A stretch of DNA of 64,000 nt, from the NCBI RefSeq assembly GCF_013112485.1, contig NZ_JABFHG010000011.1:149302-213301 (forward strand). The letters are read 5' to 3'. A program made the translations under genes and the position numbers. Source of the DNA: Roseicella sp. DB1501 (GTDB taxonomy: Bacteria > Pseudomonadota > Alphaproteobacteria > Acetobacterales > Acetobacteraceae). Numbering within the stretch: position 1 is the first letter of the stretch; every line of letters begins with the position of its first letter. Positions 28,201-35,772 of this stretch are shown here, piece after piece. The notes beneath the pieces are model-generated. The model saw nothing but the letters and a program-made list of their open reading frames with translations. It was not told where the DNA came from and made no database searches.

Positions 28201-28426
28201 CGGCGGCAAGCCCTTCCAGAACCGCGACCGCGGCCCCGGCGGGCCGCCGCGCGGCCCGCGGCCGGACCGGCGCGAGGATGACCGCGGCCCGCGCGGCTCG
28301 CGGCCCGATCGCGGCGACCGGTCCGCGACCATGTCGCACGGCAAGCCGGCCGAGCCGAGCGGCCCGGACCCGGATTCGCCCTTCGCCGTGCTCGCCCGCC
28401 TGAAGCTGCAGCAGCAGCAGAGCTGA
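25235..28426 (+). CDS. Suv3-like RNA/DNA helicase with long basic C-terminal tail
   Basis: The 1063-residue protein has Walker A GPTNTGKTH (18-26), motif II AVDEIQ, the ATDAIGMGLNMDVDHVAF and QIAGRAGRG motifs, all as in mitochondrial Suv3 and its alphaproteobacterial relatives. After a mixed middle (about 350-810), residues from about 825 are a disordered Arg/Gly/Pro-rich tail with three GAPGE repeats and RGERD repeats. Suv3 is an NTP-driven helicase of RNA degradation; the basic tail would suit RNA binding (inference). It is followed by an S4 protein and fdxA in the order common in this class. Confidence 0.88.
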   Translation: MPDTHTPMFDARVKAVLGPTNTGKTHLAITRLLAHSSGIIGFPLRLLARENYDRMVAAKGERHVALITGEEKIVPPEAKWFACTVEAMPLDRRVEFVAVDEIQLCADPDRGHVFTDRLLNARGMVETMFMGAETIRPLLQRLVPQAEIETRPRLSQLTHAGPAKLTRLPPRSAVVAFSASEVYAIAEAIRRRRGGCAVVMGRLSPRTRNAQVALYQNREVDFLVATDAIGMGLNMDVDHVAFAALQKFDGHVARMLTAQEAAQIAGRAGRGMRDGSFGTTGDCPPLPDEIVDKIENHNFESLQTLAWRNPELDFSGVDALIDSLSAPPPLAGLARGHDADDFVTLAQLAREEEVRSLAQGRNRVRLLWEACQVPDFRKLADDTHVRLCGRIFKHLAEDGALPDEWVAGQIAQCGSTEGDLDTLMARLANIRIWSYIAARADWTRDAASFQAEARRAEDAVSDALHERLTARFVDRRAAHLIRRLDDAEDNLASAVTRQGEVVVEGHAVGRVAGFLFHPEAEGATEEERKLVLRAARRALREEMPRRVAAVETAKDEAFALTPGHRVTWTSPGAEPAEIARLRPGAEPGKPQVEVLASEFLDGAQRERVRARLAKWIEGLVGKELAILATIEAKAEAEGALRGPAFQLREHLGLVPGNTLASVNQELRQKLKAIGVRAGRFALFVPEALKPRAMALRAQLWAMSRNIDTPALPAPGLVALHLREPVEGETPPADAPPPIGWPPGFAQAMGWLPAGSVLVRLDVAERIAAELGFLTRRAPAPPPPDLASRLGVKTDTLAPTLAALGFRLLEPPPLAEDEYGPPMPVRVAQPRPQHHQPHRGPRHGQGHGPGARPEGPRREGQRPPRRGAPGEHQRGAPGEYQRGAPGEQREGHGPGAGRPPRERQEARSGREGQAPRDRQEQRGWQDRPPRRDRGERDRGERDQRPPREARAVPDAPLPPPTSAAMIFYGPPIPPELRKGPGKLEVSRGGFGGKPFQNRDRGPGGPPRGPRPDRREDDRGPRGSRPDRGDRSATMSHGKPAEPSGPDPDSPFAVLARLKLQQQQS
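27827..27898 (+). repeat. 24-bp in-frame tandem repeat (3 units) in helicase tail
   Basis: Three near-identical 24-base units, each starting CAGCGCGGAGCGCCAGGAGA (first unit slightly diverged), encode the peptide repeat QRGAPGE plus one variable residue. The period is a multiple of three, so copy-number change would not break the frame. Confidence 0.75.
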
Positions 28427-28451
28427 CCGTCCCGGCGGGAAGGCGGGACGG
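28427..28451 (+). promoter_or_regulatory. Hairpin enclosing the ribosome-binding site of the S4 gene
   Basis: CCGTCCCG (28427-28434) pairs perfectly with CGGGACGG (28444-28451); the loop carries GGGAAGG. It starts at the base after the helicase stop and ends at the base before the S4 gene ATG, so it could reduce translation of the S4 protein or end transcription. No T-tract follows. Confidence 0.5.
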
Positions 28452-28766
28452 ATGGCCGAGGGCGGCGAGGACCGCGACTGGCAGCGGCTCGACAAATGGC
28501 TCTGGTGCGCACGGGTCGCCAAGACCCGCGCCGCCTGCAGCCGGATGGTCGAGGCCGGCAGCGTCCGGATCAATCGCCAGCCCACAGACAAGCCGCATGC
28601 CAGGCTGCGCCCCGGCGACGTGCTGACCCTGGCGCTGGGCTCGCCGGAGCGCGGGAGCGTGCGGATCTGGCGGGTGCTGGCCCTGGGCGGGCGGCGTGGC
28701 CCCGCCAGCGAGGCACGGGGCCTGTTCGAGGACCTTTCGGCACCGCCGCCTTCCCAGCAAGGCTGA
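28452..28766 (+). CDS. S4-domain RNA-binding protein (HslR-like)
   Basis: The 104-residue protein is essentially one S4 domain: [15 protein letters not shown] near residue 12, [17 protein letters not shown] and LRPGDVLTL. Members such as HslR (Hsp15) bind stalled 50S subunits carrying nascent peptide. The start follows the helicase stop by 25 bases, all inside a hairpin, so the two genes are likely one transcript. The C-terminal 25 residues are variable. Confidence 0.88.
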   Translation: MAEGGEDRDWQRLDKWLWCARVAKTRAACSRMVEAGSVRINRQPTDKPHARLRPGDVLTLALGSPERGSVRIWRVLALGGRRGPASEARGLFEDLSAPPPSQQG

Positions 28767-28861
28767 CCTGCGGCAGGGTGGATCACCCGCGGCTTGCCAT
28801 CCCGGCCATCGCGGTCCATCTCTGCGCCGGCGCATCGCCGGGCGCGAGGGATCAGTCAGCC

Positions 28862-29194
28862 GTGACTTATGTCGTTCTCGAAAACTGCATCAAGTGCAAG
28901 TACATGGACTGCGTGGAAGTCTGTCCGGTGGACTGCTTCTATGTCGGCGAGAACATGCTGGTGATCCATCCGGACGAGTGCATCGATTGCGGCGTCTGCG
29001 AGCCGGAATGCCCCGCCGAGGCGATCGTGCCCGACAGCGACGACCGCGCGGCTGACTACGCCGAGCTGAACCGCACCTATGCGACGCAATGGCCCAACAT
29101 CACCCGCAAGGGCGAGCCGCCGGCCGATGCGGATGAATGGAAGGACAAGCCGGGCAAGCGGGAGATGTTCAGCCCCGAGCCGGGCACCCCCTGA
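28862..29194 (+). CDS. fdxA: 7Fe ferredoxin (3Fe-4S/4Fe-4S), GTG start
   Basis: The 110-residue protein opens [20 protein letters not shown] and carries [22 protein letters not shown], the cysteine pattern of FdxA with one 3Fe-4S and one 4Fe-4S cluster. The C-terminal extension (about 60-110, [16 protein letters not shown]) is also typical. It is a soluble low-potential electron carrier. The GTG at 28862 follows GAGGGAT. In many relatives carD follows fdxA; here the next gene is on the opposite strand and is unrelated. Confidence 0.93.
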   Translation: MTYVVLENCIKCKYMDCVEVCPVDCFYVGENMLVIHPDECIDCGVCEPECPAEAIVPDSDDRAADYAELNRTYATQWPNITRKGEPPADADEWKDKPGKREMFSPEPGTP

Positions 29195-29263
29195 ACTTCC
29201 ACATTCTCGACTATCACGCCGCCCTGCCGGGTACCCCCGAGCGGAGCCGGACCTTGCTGGGCG

Positions 29264-29704
29264 TCAGATGCCGGTGGCCCGGTCGACCTCCCGCCGGCCG
29301 CCCTGGGGCCGCAGGCCTTGCGAGGCCTGCTGCAGCACGTCCCGCACCGCCGGGATGAGCCGGTCGCCATGCTGCGGCTTCTGCAGCCGCACCGTCGGCC
29401 AGCCGAGGCCACGCAGATTGGCCTGCGGCGCATCCGCATCGTAGCCCGTCACCACCACGACCGGCAGATTCGGGCTGCGGCGCCGCAATTCCTGAATGAT
29501 TTCATAGCCCGCGAGCCGGCCGTTCAGGCGGAGATTGACCACCGCGACCGTGACCGAGGCCACGGGGATGCCCGCCATGGCATCGGCCGAGCCGATGATG
29601 AGAGTCTCGAAGCCTTCCGCCACCAGAAGGTCTTCCATCTCGAGCGCCAACAGCGCCTCGTCCTCAACGACCAGCGCCAGGGGCGCTCCTGCTTGCGCGT
29701 CCAT
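29264..29704 (-). CDS. CheY-like receiver protein lacking the phosphoacceptor Asp
   Basis: The 146-residue single receiver domain aligns with CheY numbering: acidic pair E14-D15, T86, K109 (RLQKPQ), but position 57, normally the phosphorylated Asp, is Asn (VAVVNLRLNG). The Asn codon AAT is one transition from GAT. It may therefore act without phosphorylation, or be a degraded domain. There is no output domain. It lies 91 bases downstream of an HWE/HisKA_2-type kinase on the same strand and is the obvious partner candidate. The ATG at 29704 has GAGG upstream; an ATG at 29722 is an alternative. Confidence 0.82.
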   Translation of the reverse strand: MDAQAGAPLALVVEDEALLALEMEDLLVAEGFETLIIGSADAMAGIPVASVTVAVVNLRLNGRLAGYEIIQELRRRSPNLPVVVVTGYDADAPQANLRGLGWPTVRLQKPQHGDRLIPAVRDVLQQASQGLRPQGGRREVDRATGI

Positions 29705-29795
29705 CGTGCCTCGGTAGAGCATCCCGCCAGCATTGCAATGCCGACAGAAGAATCTGGATTTGCAATAGTTACCGAAGCCTGAGGCGCAATGGTCT

Positions 29796-30953
29796 TCACC
29801 GTGCCGGGAGCGGGCGGAAAACCAGGGTGAGGCGGGTGCCACGCCCGCTTCCGGCCCAGATCATGCGCGCCGAAAGTTGTTGCGTCAGGCGCTCCATCAG
29901 CCGCATCCCGGTCCCGCCGGAGGGCGCGCCGGGAAAGCCGCGCCCGTCATCCCAGAGCACCATCCGCACCTCGCCGCCACGCGCCGACTCGAGTCGCAGG
30001 CCGATGCTCCCCTCGCTGCCATCGAAGGCGTGCCTGAGGCTGTTGGCGACGAATTCGTGCACGATCAGGCCAAGCGGCGCCGCCTGCTCGGGCGGCACGA
30101 TCTGCTGCCCCATCTCCAGCACCAGCCGGATGCGTCCCGGCGCATCCTCGTGAAAGCGCAGGAGCGTGCCGGCGAGCTCGCTGAGATAGGCGCCGAGATC
30201 GACCCGGTCGACATCGCCGGCGAGGTAGAATTTGTCGTGCAGCAGCCGCAGGGCGTCGACGCGCCGGCGCACCGCCTGCAGCGCCGCGAGTGTCTCCGGC
30301 GTGCCGGCGCAGCGCGCCTGCAGCTGCATCAGCCCAATGATGACCTGAAGGTTGTTCTTGACTCGATGCTGCAACTCGCGGAGCAGCCGCTCGACCTCGA
30401 TGGACCGGGCGCGCAGCTCGTCGCCGACCCGCAGCCGCTCGACGGCCGCCGCGAGCATGTTGGCATAGGATTGCAGGAAGGCGACCTCGTCCTCGGTGAA
30501 GCGCCGCGGCTGGCGGCTGTCGATCTCGAGGATGCCATAGGGCGCCTTGCCGTCGGCGCCGGCGACGACGACATTTGCGACCGCGCACACCCCGTGCTCC
30601 TGCATGAAGCCGGGCAGGACGAAACGATCATCGGCGGCGCAATCCTCCGATATGACCGGCAGCTCGGTTTCGAGCAGCAGCGCCTCCAGCGTGCCCGCCT
30701 CGGCCCGCAGCGCCACCTCGCCGACCAGGCCCGGCCGCCAGCCGAAGCCGGCCCGCATCACCAGGGTGCGACCGTCGCTTTGCAACTCGAGCACCTTCGC
30801 GAGACCGGTATCGAATCCCTCCGCGATCAGCCGGCAGGCCTCATGCAGAAGCTCCTGCAGATCCTCCGATTGCAGCGCCCGCTCCCCGAAGCGCGCGAGC
30901 GCGGTCTGCTGCGCGAGCAGCCTTGCCTCACGGCGCTGGACGAGGTCGGACAT
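29796..30953 (-). CDS. GAF-domain sensor histidine kinase (HisKA_2/HWE-like)
   Basis: The protein from this start has 385 residues. A GAF domain (about 30-170, CRLIAEGFDTGLAKVLEL, YGILEIDSRQPRRF) precedes the HisKA_2 motif LQHRVKNNLQVIIGLMQLQA with its phospho-accepting His, then a HATPase domain with VHEFVANSLRHAF, WDDGRGFPG and GTGMRLMERL. There is no membrane helix, so it is a cytoplasmic sensor. Such kinases often act in light or general stress signalling. ATGs at 30995 and 31097 are possible starts; none has a strong ribosome-binding site. The next gene downstream is the Asn57 receiver. Confidence 0.87.
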   Translation of the reverse strand: MSDLVQRREARLLAQQTALARFGERALQSEDLQELLHEACRLIAEGFDTGLAKVLELQSDGRTLVMRAGFGWRPGLVGEVALRAEAGTLEALLLETELPVISEDCAADDRFVLPGFMQEHGVCAVANVVVAGADGKAPYGILEIDSRQPRRFTEDEVAFLQSYANMLAAAVERLRVGDELRARSIEVERLLRELQHRVKNNLQVIIGLMQLQARCAGTPETLAALQAVRRRVDALRLLHDKFYLAGDVDRVDLGAYLSELAGTLLRFHEDAPGRIRLVLEMGQQIVPPEQAAPLGLIVHEFVANSLRHAFDGSEGSIGLRLESARGGEVRMVLWDDGRGFPGAPSGGTGMRLMERLTQQLSARMIWAGSGRGTRLTLVFRPLPAR

Positions 30954-31154
30954 GGCGTTGAAAAAGCAGGCGGCGCGCGGCAGTTCCGACAACATGACGG
31001 CGATGAGATCGTATGATGCGGCGCCTTGCCGCGGTCCCGAGGCCGGATCGACGCAGCCGCCGGCATTTCCCGCCTGAGCGGAACGACCCTGCGGCATTCC
31101 TAATGCCTATAAGAAACGAGACGCCGCAAGAGACTATAGGGCAGGCAGACATCG

Positions 31155-31192
31155 GCGTCCGGGCGCTCACGCCCTCCCACGATCTGCTCTAG
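31155..31192 (-). repeat. Dispersed repeat, family 2, copy 1
   Basis: Thirty-eight bases ending GATCTGCTCTAG; the reverse complement matches 42452-42489 at 36 of 38 positions. It lies in the 101-base divergent gap between the GAF kinase region and the YbfB-type permease and contains the imperfect palindrome GGGCGCTCACGCCC. Confidence 0.75.
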
Positions 31193-31201
31193 GCTCGCCG
31201 C

Positions 31202-32350
31202 GTGTCCTCCTTCCTTCGCCACGCCCTGGCCGGTGGCGCCGCCACCGCCTCCGGCAACGGCCTCGCCCGCTTCGCCTATGTGCCTCTCTTCCCCGCCATG
31301 GTCGGCCAGGGCTGGGTCACCGGCGCCGAGGCCGGCACGCTCGGCGCCGCGGCGCTGCTGGGCTACCTGATTGGCACGCTGCTCGGGCGCGGCGCGGGCC
31401 GGCGGCTCGGCGTGCCGCGCACCCTCGATGCCGGCATGGCGCTGATCGTCCTCTCGCTGATCGCCTGCGCCTGGAATGGCGGCTTTCCCTGGTTCCTGGC
31501 CTGGCGAACCCTGGCGGGCGTCGCGGGCGGGCTGCTGATGGCGCTCGCCGGCCCGGCGACGCAGGCCTCGGTGCCGCTGCAGCAGCGCGGCACGGCCGGC
31601 GGCGTGGTCATCGCGGGCGTCGGGCTCGGCATCGCCACCGGCGCCCTCGCCGTGCCCGCCCTGCTGCCGGCCGGGCTTCCGGCCACCTGGCTTGGCCTCG
31701 CCGGCCTCGTCCTGCTGCTCTGGGCCTTCGCGCATCCGCGCTGGCCGGACATGGCGATGCGCGGCGTCGCGGCCGAGGCGCCGCCCCGCGCCCGGCTGCT
31801 GCTGCTGCTCTATGGGCTGCATGGCGCGGGGATGGTGCCGCCCATGGTCTATCTCGCCGACCTCGCCGCGCGCGGCCGGGGCCTCGGCATCGGCATCGGG
31901 GCGCTGCTCTGGCTGGTATTCGGCCTCGCCGGCGTCGCCGGCGGCGTGCTGAGCGGGCGGGTGGCGGACCGCCTCGGCGGCCGGCCGACCCTGCGGCTCT
32001 GGCTGCTGGTCCAGGTCCTCGCCCTCGGCCTCACCCTGCCGCCCTATGCCCCGCTCGTGCTGCCGGCGGCGGCGCTGGCAGGCTTCGCCGCGGTGGGCGT
32101 GACGGCGGTGACGCTCGGGGTGACACGGGAGATCGCCGGCCTGCGCGCGACGGGGCTGTGGGTGCAGTGCACGGCGGCCTTCGCCGTGGTGCAGACGGTC
32201 GTGGGCTTCGGCCTCGCCGCCCTCTTCGCCGCAACCGGCGAGAGCCATGCGGCGGTGTTCGGCGCCGGGCTCGGCTTCTCCCTCGCCGCCTTCGCCGCCG
32301 CGGTGGCGCTGGCCCGGCAGCAGCCGCAGCCACGGACGGCGCCGGCTTGA
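31202..32350 (+). CDS. YbfB/YjiJ-family MFS transporter, GTG start
   Basis: The 382-residue membrane protein has about 12 helices. The start (SGNGLARFAYVPLFPAMV) is the hallmark of the YbfB/YjiJ (MFS_4) group, as is LLGYLIGTLLGR. A cytoplasmic loop with VADRLGGRPT separates the halves. The substrate is unknown for the family. GTG at 31202 is the only start that keeps helix 1; it lies 10 bases after a dispersed repeat, with no strong ribosome-binding site visible. Confidence 0.85.
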   Translation: MSSFLRHALAGGAATASGNGLARFAYVPLFPAMVGQGWVTGAEAGTLGAAALLGYLIGTLLGRGAGRRLGVPRTLDAGMALIVLSLIACAWNGGFPWFLAWRTLAGVAGGLLMALAGPATQASVPLQQRGTAGGVVIAGVGLGIATGALAVPALLPAGLPATWLGLAGLVLLLWAFAHPRWPDMAMRGVAAEAPPRARLLLLLYGLHGAGMVPPMVYLADLAARGRGLGIGIGALLWLVFGLAGVAGGVLSGRVADRLGGRPTLRLWLLVQVLALGLTLPPYAPLVLPAAALAGFAAVGVTAVTLGVTREIAGLRATGLWVQCTAAFAVVQTVVGFGLAALFAATGESHAAVFGAGLGFSLAAFAAAVALARQQPQPRTAPA

Positions 32351-32357
32351 AACGGGC

Positions 32358-32385
32358 CCCGATCGGGTGGACTCACCCGACCGGC
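32358..32385 (+). repeat. Fragment resembling family 3 repeat
   Basis: TCGGGTGGACTCACCCGA forms a short hairpin and shares GGTGGACTCACC with the family 3 unit at 2975-3078. It is a fragment at most, located between the permease and the DUF4139 gene. Confidence 0.4.
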
Positions 32386-32446
32386 AGCGCCACCTGTCCG
32401 GCGTAACCCTGCCCCGCTCCCGGGCGCCCCGTCCGACGAGGCCTGC

Positions 32447-34444
32447 ATGCGTATCCTCCTGCTCCTCACCGCCCTTGCCCTGCCGGCCGCCGCGGCCGAG
32501 CTGCCGGTGCGGCGCGTCACCCTCTCCAATGCCGGGCTGATGCAGATCGAGTGCGAGGGTGAGCTCGCCGCCGATGCCGGCCTCGAGCTGCGCGCGCCGC
32601 TCGAGGCAGTGGACGACCTGCTGAAATCCATGCTGCTGCGCGACCCCGCCGGCCAGGTCCAGGAGGTGCGGCTAGCGGCGCAGGACCTCGCCGCCGAGGC
32701 CTTCCGCGGCCTGCCGCTGCGCCCGGCGGATTTCGAGAGCCGCGCCAGCCTGATGCGGGCGCTGCGCGGCCAGGTGGTGACGGCGGGCGACGTGACCGGC
32801 CGGCTGCTCGATGCCGAGGAGGGCGAGGCCGGCCTGCGGGTGACGCTGCTGACGGAGGCGGGGCTGCGCCTGCTGCTGCTGCGCGAGGGCGAGCAGCTCC
32901 GGCTGGCCGATCCGGCGCTCGCCGGCCAGCTCGCCCGCGCCGCCGATGCCCTCGCCGCCGGCCGCAGCGCCGATATGCGGCGCCTCTCGATCCGCATCAT
33001 CGGCGCCACCGCGCCGCGCCGGGTCGGGCTCACCTATGTCACCGCCGCGCCGCTCTGGAAGCCCTCCTGGCGCCTGGTGTTGCCGCCAGAGGGTCAGGGC
33101 CAGGGCGAGGCACGGCTGCAGGGCTGGGCGGTGGTGGAGAACCATTCGGGCGCCGACTGGGAGGGGGTGCAGCTCACCCTCGTCTCCGGCAATCCGGCGG
33201 CCTATGCGCAGCCGCTCTACACCCCGGTGCAGCTGGCGCGGCCGGTGCTGCCGGTGCGCGGCGCGGCCCCGGTCACGGTCGAGCCGGATACCGGCCCACG
33301 GCCGGCGCCCCCCGCCCCACTGGCCGAGGCGATGGCCGATGCGAAGCGCTTCGAGCGGAGCGCCGCGCCGGCCGCCGCAGCGGCGGCCCCGCCGGTGGCG
33401 GCGCTCGCCGAGGCCGCGGTCGAGGCCTCGCCGGGACGCATCGCCTTCGCCCTGCCCGGCCCCGTCACCATCCGCGGCGGCGAAACCGCCAACCTTCCCT
33501 TCCTCGACACCCGCCTGCCGGCCGAGCGGCTCTGGTGGGTGCAGGACCTCGCGGCGCGGCACCCGCTCGACGCCGTGCGGCTGACCAATGCGAGCGGCCA
33601 TGTGCTGCCCGACGGGCTCGCCGCGCTCTACGGCGCCACCAGCGGGACGGAGGCCGGCGCCTGGCTCGGCGATGCCGAGCTGCGCGCCGTGGCGCCGGGC
33701 GAGCAGCGCCTCCTCGCCTTCGCCCGCAACCGCGACCTGCAGCTGTCGCAGGCGGCGGAGACGAGCGAGCAGCCGCTGCGCGTCGATGTACGGCGCAACC
33801 TGGTGGAGGTGGCGCTGGCGCGGCGCGAGGCCGTGGCGCTGGCGGTCGATCCGCAGGGCGCCCGCGGCCGCATGGTGATCGACCTGCCACGGCGGGAGGG
33901 GGCGAAGCCGCTCTTTCCCGTGGCCGCCGAGGGAGAGTTCGGCCTGCGCACGGAGACGCTGCTGGACGGCGCCGCCGCCACCCTGCGCTTCGCCTGGGAG
34001 CGGGAGGCGGTGCAGCGGGTGACGCTCTGGGACCCAGGCCTCGGCGATCCGGAGGTGCTGCCCTGGCGCGGCCTCGACCTGGAGCAGGGCCTGCGCCGCC
34101 TGCCCGGCGGCCCCGGCAGCCTCGAGACCCTGCAGGCCCTGCTGCAGCGCCTGCCCGCCGACGCCCCTGGCCGCGAGCGGCTGGCGGGGCTGGTCGCGGC
34201 GCTGGCCGAGGCGCGCCGGCTGCTGGAGAGGGCGCGCGGCGCCATCCGCGGCGCCGTGGTGGCGGAGGCGGCGCTCGATCGCGCCCGCGCCGCGGTCGAG
34301 GACCGCAGCGGCCCGGCGAAGGAGGAGGCGCGGCGGCAGCTCAACGCGGCAAGCCTCGCCGCCGGCCGCGCCGGCGCCACGGCGGATGCGGCCTGGGAAG
34401 CCTGGCAGCGCGCGGCGCAGGCGGTGCGGGCGCAGACGGGCTAG
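32447..34444 (+). CDS. Exported DUF4139-domain protein
   Basis: The 665-residue protein starts with a signal peptide (MRILLLLTALALPAAAAE). An N-terminal region (about 20-180) precedes the DUF4139 core, seen as YVTAAPLWKPSWRLVL, GWAVVENHSGADWEGV and LTLVSGNPAAY. An Ala-rich linker lies at about 290-330, and the C-terminus (about 580-660) is a charged helical stretch. The family has no firm biochemical role; some members are called mucoidy inhibitor-like. It is likely periplasmic. No co-directional partner is close. A strong hairpin follows the stop codon. Confidence 0.8.
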   Translation: MRILLLLTALALPAAAAELPVRRVTLSNAGLMQIECEGELAADAGLELRAPLEAVDDLLKSMLLRDPAGQVQEVRLAAQDLAAEAFRGLPLRPADFESRASLMRALRGQVVTAGDVTGRLLDAEEGEAGLRVTLLTEAGLRLLLLREGEQLRLADPALAGQLARAADALAAGRSADMRRLSIRIIGATAPRRVGLTYVTAAPLWKPSWRLVLPPEGQGQGEARLQGWAVVENHSGADWEGVQLTLVSGNPAAYAQPLYTPVQLARPVLPVRGAAPVTVEPDTGPRPAPPAPLAEAMADAKRFERSAAPAAAAAAPPVAALAEAAVEASPGRIAFALPGPVTIRGGETANLPFLDTRLPAERLWWVQDLAARHPLDAVRLTNASGHVLPDGLAALYGATSGTEAGAWLGDAELRAVAPGEQRLLAFARNRDLQLSQAAETSEQPLRVDVRRNLVEVALARREAVALAVDPQGARGRMVIDLPRREGAKPLFPVAAEGEFGLRTETLLDGAAATLRFAWEREAVQRVTLWDPGLGDPEVLPWRGLDLEQGLRRLPGGPGSLETLQALLQRLPADAPGRERLAGLVAALAEARRLLERARGAIRGAVVAEAALDRARAAVEDRSGPAKEEARRQLNAASLAAGRAGATADAAWEAWQRAAQAVRAQTG

Positions 34445-34451
34445 AGAAATC

Positions 34452-34480
34452 CCCGCAAAACCGCTTCGCGGCTTTGCGGG
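34452..34480 (+). terminator. Stem-loop after the DUF4139 gene
   Basis: CCCGCAAAACCGC pairs with GCGGCTTTGCGGG around a 3-base loop (13 pairs, one A-C mismatch). It starts 8 bases after the stop codon. There is no T-tract, so it is a terminator-like or RNA-stabilising hairpin rather than a textbook intrinsic terminator. Confidence 0.5.
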
Positions 34481-34502
34481 AACCCCATGGAGTCCCCTCC
34501 CG

Positions 34503-34613
34503 CCCAAGATGCGTCACAGCCTGCCGCGGCGAAGCCGCGCCCAAGATGCGTCACAGCCTGCCGCGGCGAAGCCGCGCCCAAGATGCGTCACAGCCTGCCG
34601 CGGCGAAGCCGCG
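34503..34613 (+). repeat. Perfect 37-bp tandem repeat, 3 units
   Basis: Units at 34503-34539, 34540-34576 and 34577-34613 are identical and begin CCCAAGATGCGTCACAGCCT. Each contains CTGCCGCGGCGAAGCCGCG; in the last unit the following bases complete a perfect palindrome CTGCCGCGGC-GAA-GCCGCGGCAG (34595-34617). There are no spacers between units. Confidence 0.9.
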
Positions 34614-34747
34614 GCAGGGCGACGAGCAGCGGCGGTTTTGATAGGCGTTCCAAGGCGCGCCGCCTCAGGCCAGCGGCATGAATGGCCCATTCATGCCGGG
34701 CGCCCGAATGGGGGCCGTTGGTGTGTCAACATCAACGGCCGTTGGTA

Positions 34748-35758
34748 TCATGCCACCGGCCGCGCCAGGTTGGCGAGCGAGGCGCCGGCGAGCCAGCGGC
34801 GGAGGTTGTCGCAGAAGATCGCCGCCACCCGCTCCGGCAGCCCGTCCGAGGCGGCGGCGCTGTGCGGCGAGACGATGACGTTCGGCAGCGCCCAGAAGGG
34901 GCTGTCGGGCGGCAGCGGCTCGGCCTCGAAGACATCGAGGAAGGCACCGGCGAGGCGGCCCTCCTGCAGCGCCGCGAGCAGCGCCGCCTCCGCCACCACG
35001 CCGCCGCGCGAGACATTCACCAGATGCGCCCCAGGCGGCAGCCGGGCGAGCGCCGCCGCATCGATCAGCCCGCACGTCGTCGTGGTGAGCGGGCAGGCGA
35101 GCAGCAGCCAGTCGGCGCGCGGTAGCCAGTCGGGCAGATTGGCGAAGCCGGCGGCCACGTCGAAGCCGTCAGGCAGGCCGGCAGCGGGGTCGCGCCGGAT
35201 GCCGACCGTCCGCAGGCCGAAGGCCCGGCAGAGCCGCCCGATCTCCTGCCCGATCGGGCCGGTGCCGATGACGAGCGCCGTCTGCCCCTCGAAGGCGCGC
35301 GGCTCGGCCGCGCCGTAGAGCGGTTCCCAGGCCCGGCGGCGCTGCGCCTCCATCACCCGCGGGAGCTGCCGGGCGAGGGCGAGCAACCCGGCGATGGCGG
35401 TCTGCGCCACCGCGATCGCGCTGGCGCCGGCGCTGTTGGTCAGCAGCAGCCCGCGTCCCAGCATGGCCTGGTAGACGGCCATGTCGGTGCCGGCGGAGAA
35501 GGTCTGCACCCAGCGCAGGCTTGGCAGCGTCTGCAAGAAATCGGTGAAGCGCAGGAAGCGCGGGGTCAGGCGGTGGCGGGTACCGCCGAGGAAGAGGTCG
35601 CGGGTGACGAAAGCGATCTCCGCCCCGGCCGCCGCCGGCAATGGCCCCTCCGGCGGCACCGGGATCAACCGGGCGGTCGGCGCCGCGGCGCGGATGCGCG
35701 CGCCGTGCCGCGCCGCCGCGACATCCGAGAGCAGGATGCCGGGCGCCGCGCCGGCCAT
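34748..35758 (-). CDS. D-2-hydroxyacid dehydrogenase
   Basis: The 336-residue protein has the NAD-binding motif VIGTGPIGQEIG and the three catalytic residues of the family: Arg in VNVSRGGVV, Glu in DVFEAEPLP and His in VSPHSAAAS. It interconverts 2-keto and D-2-hydroxy acids; GhrA-like glyoxylate or hydroxypyruvate reduction is one option. It is the last gene of a tight four-gene operon (gaps of 14-16 bases) with a class II aldolase, an amidohydrolase and a crotonase, so it probably handles an intermediate of that unknown route. Confidence 0.85.
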   Translation of the reverse strand: MAGAAPGILLSDVAAARHGARIRAAAPTARLIPVPPEGPLPAAAGAEIAFVTRDLFLGGTRHRLTPRFLRFTDFLQTLPSLRWVQTFSAGTDMAVYQAMLGRGLLLTNSAGASAIAVAQTAIAGLLALARQLPRVMEAQRRRAWEPLYGAAEPRAFEGQTALVIGTGPIGQEIGRLCRAFGLRTVGIRRDPAAGLPDGFDVAAGFANLPDWLPRADWLLLACPLTTTTCGLIDAAALARLPPGAHLVNVSRGGVVAEAALLAALQEGRLAGAFLDVFEAEPLPPDSPFWALPNVIVSPHSAAASDGLPERVAAIFCDNLRRWLAGASLANLARPVA

Positions 35759-35772
35759 GGCAGCCGCCGCGC

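Larger units (their letters stand above)
34445..34747. other. Repeat-rich intergenic region
   Basis: A stretch of 303 bases between the DUF4139 gene and the dehydrogenase end. It holds, in order, a strong hairpin, a perfect 37-base tandem triplet, and a near-palindrome CATGAATGGCCCATTCATG at 34677-34695. No credible gene is present. Confidence 0.7.

Noticed and set aside
25178..28819. Very long open frame on the minus strand opposite the Suv3-like helicase
   Set aside because: It is the antisense shadow of a well-supported gene in GC-rich DNA; no domain or motif is recognisable in it.
34503..34613. CRISPR-like array
   Set aside because: The units are directly adjacent with no spacers, and no cas genes are near.
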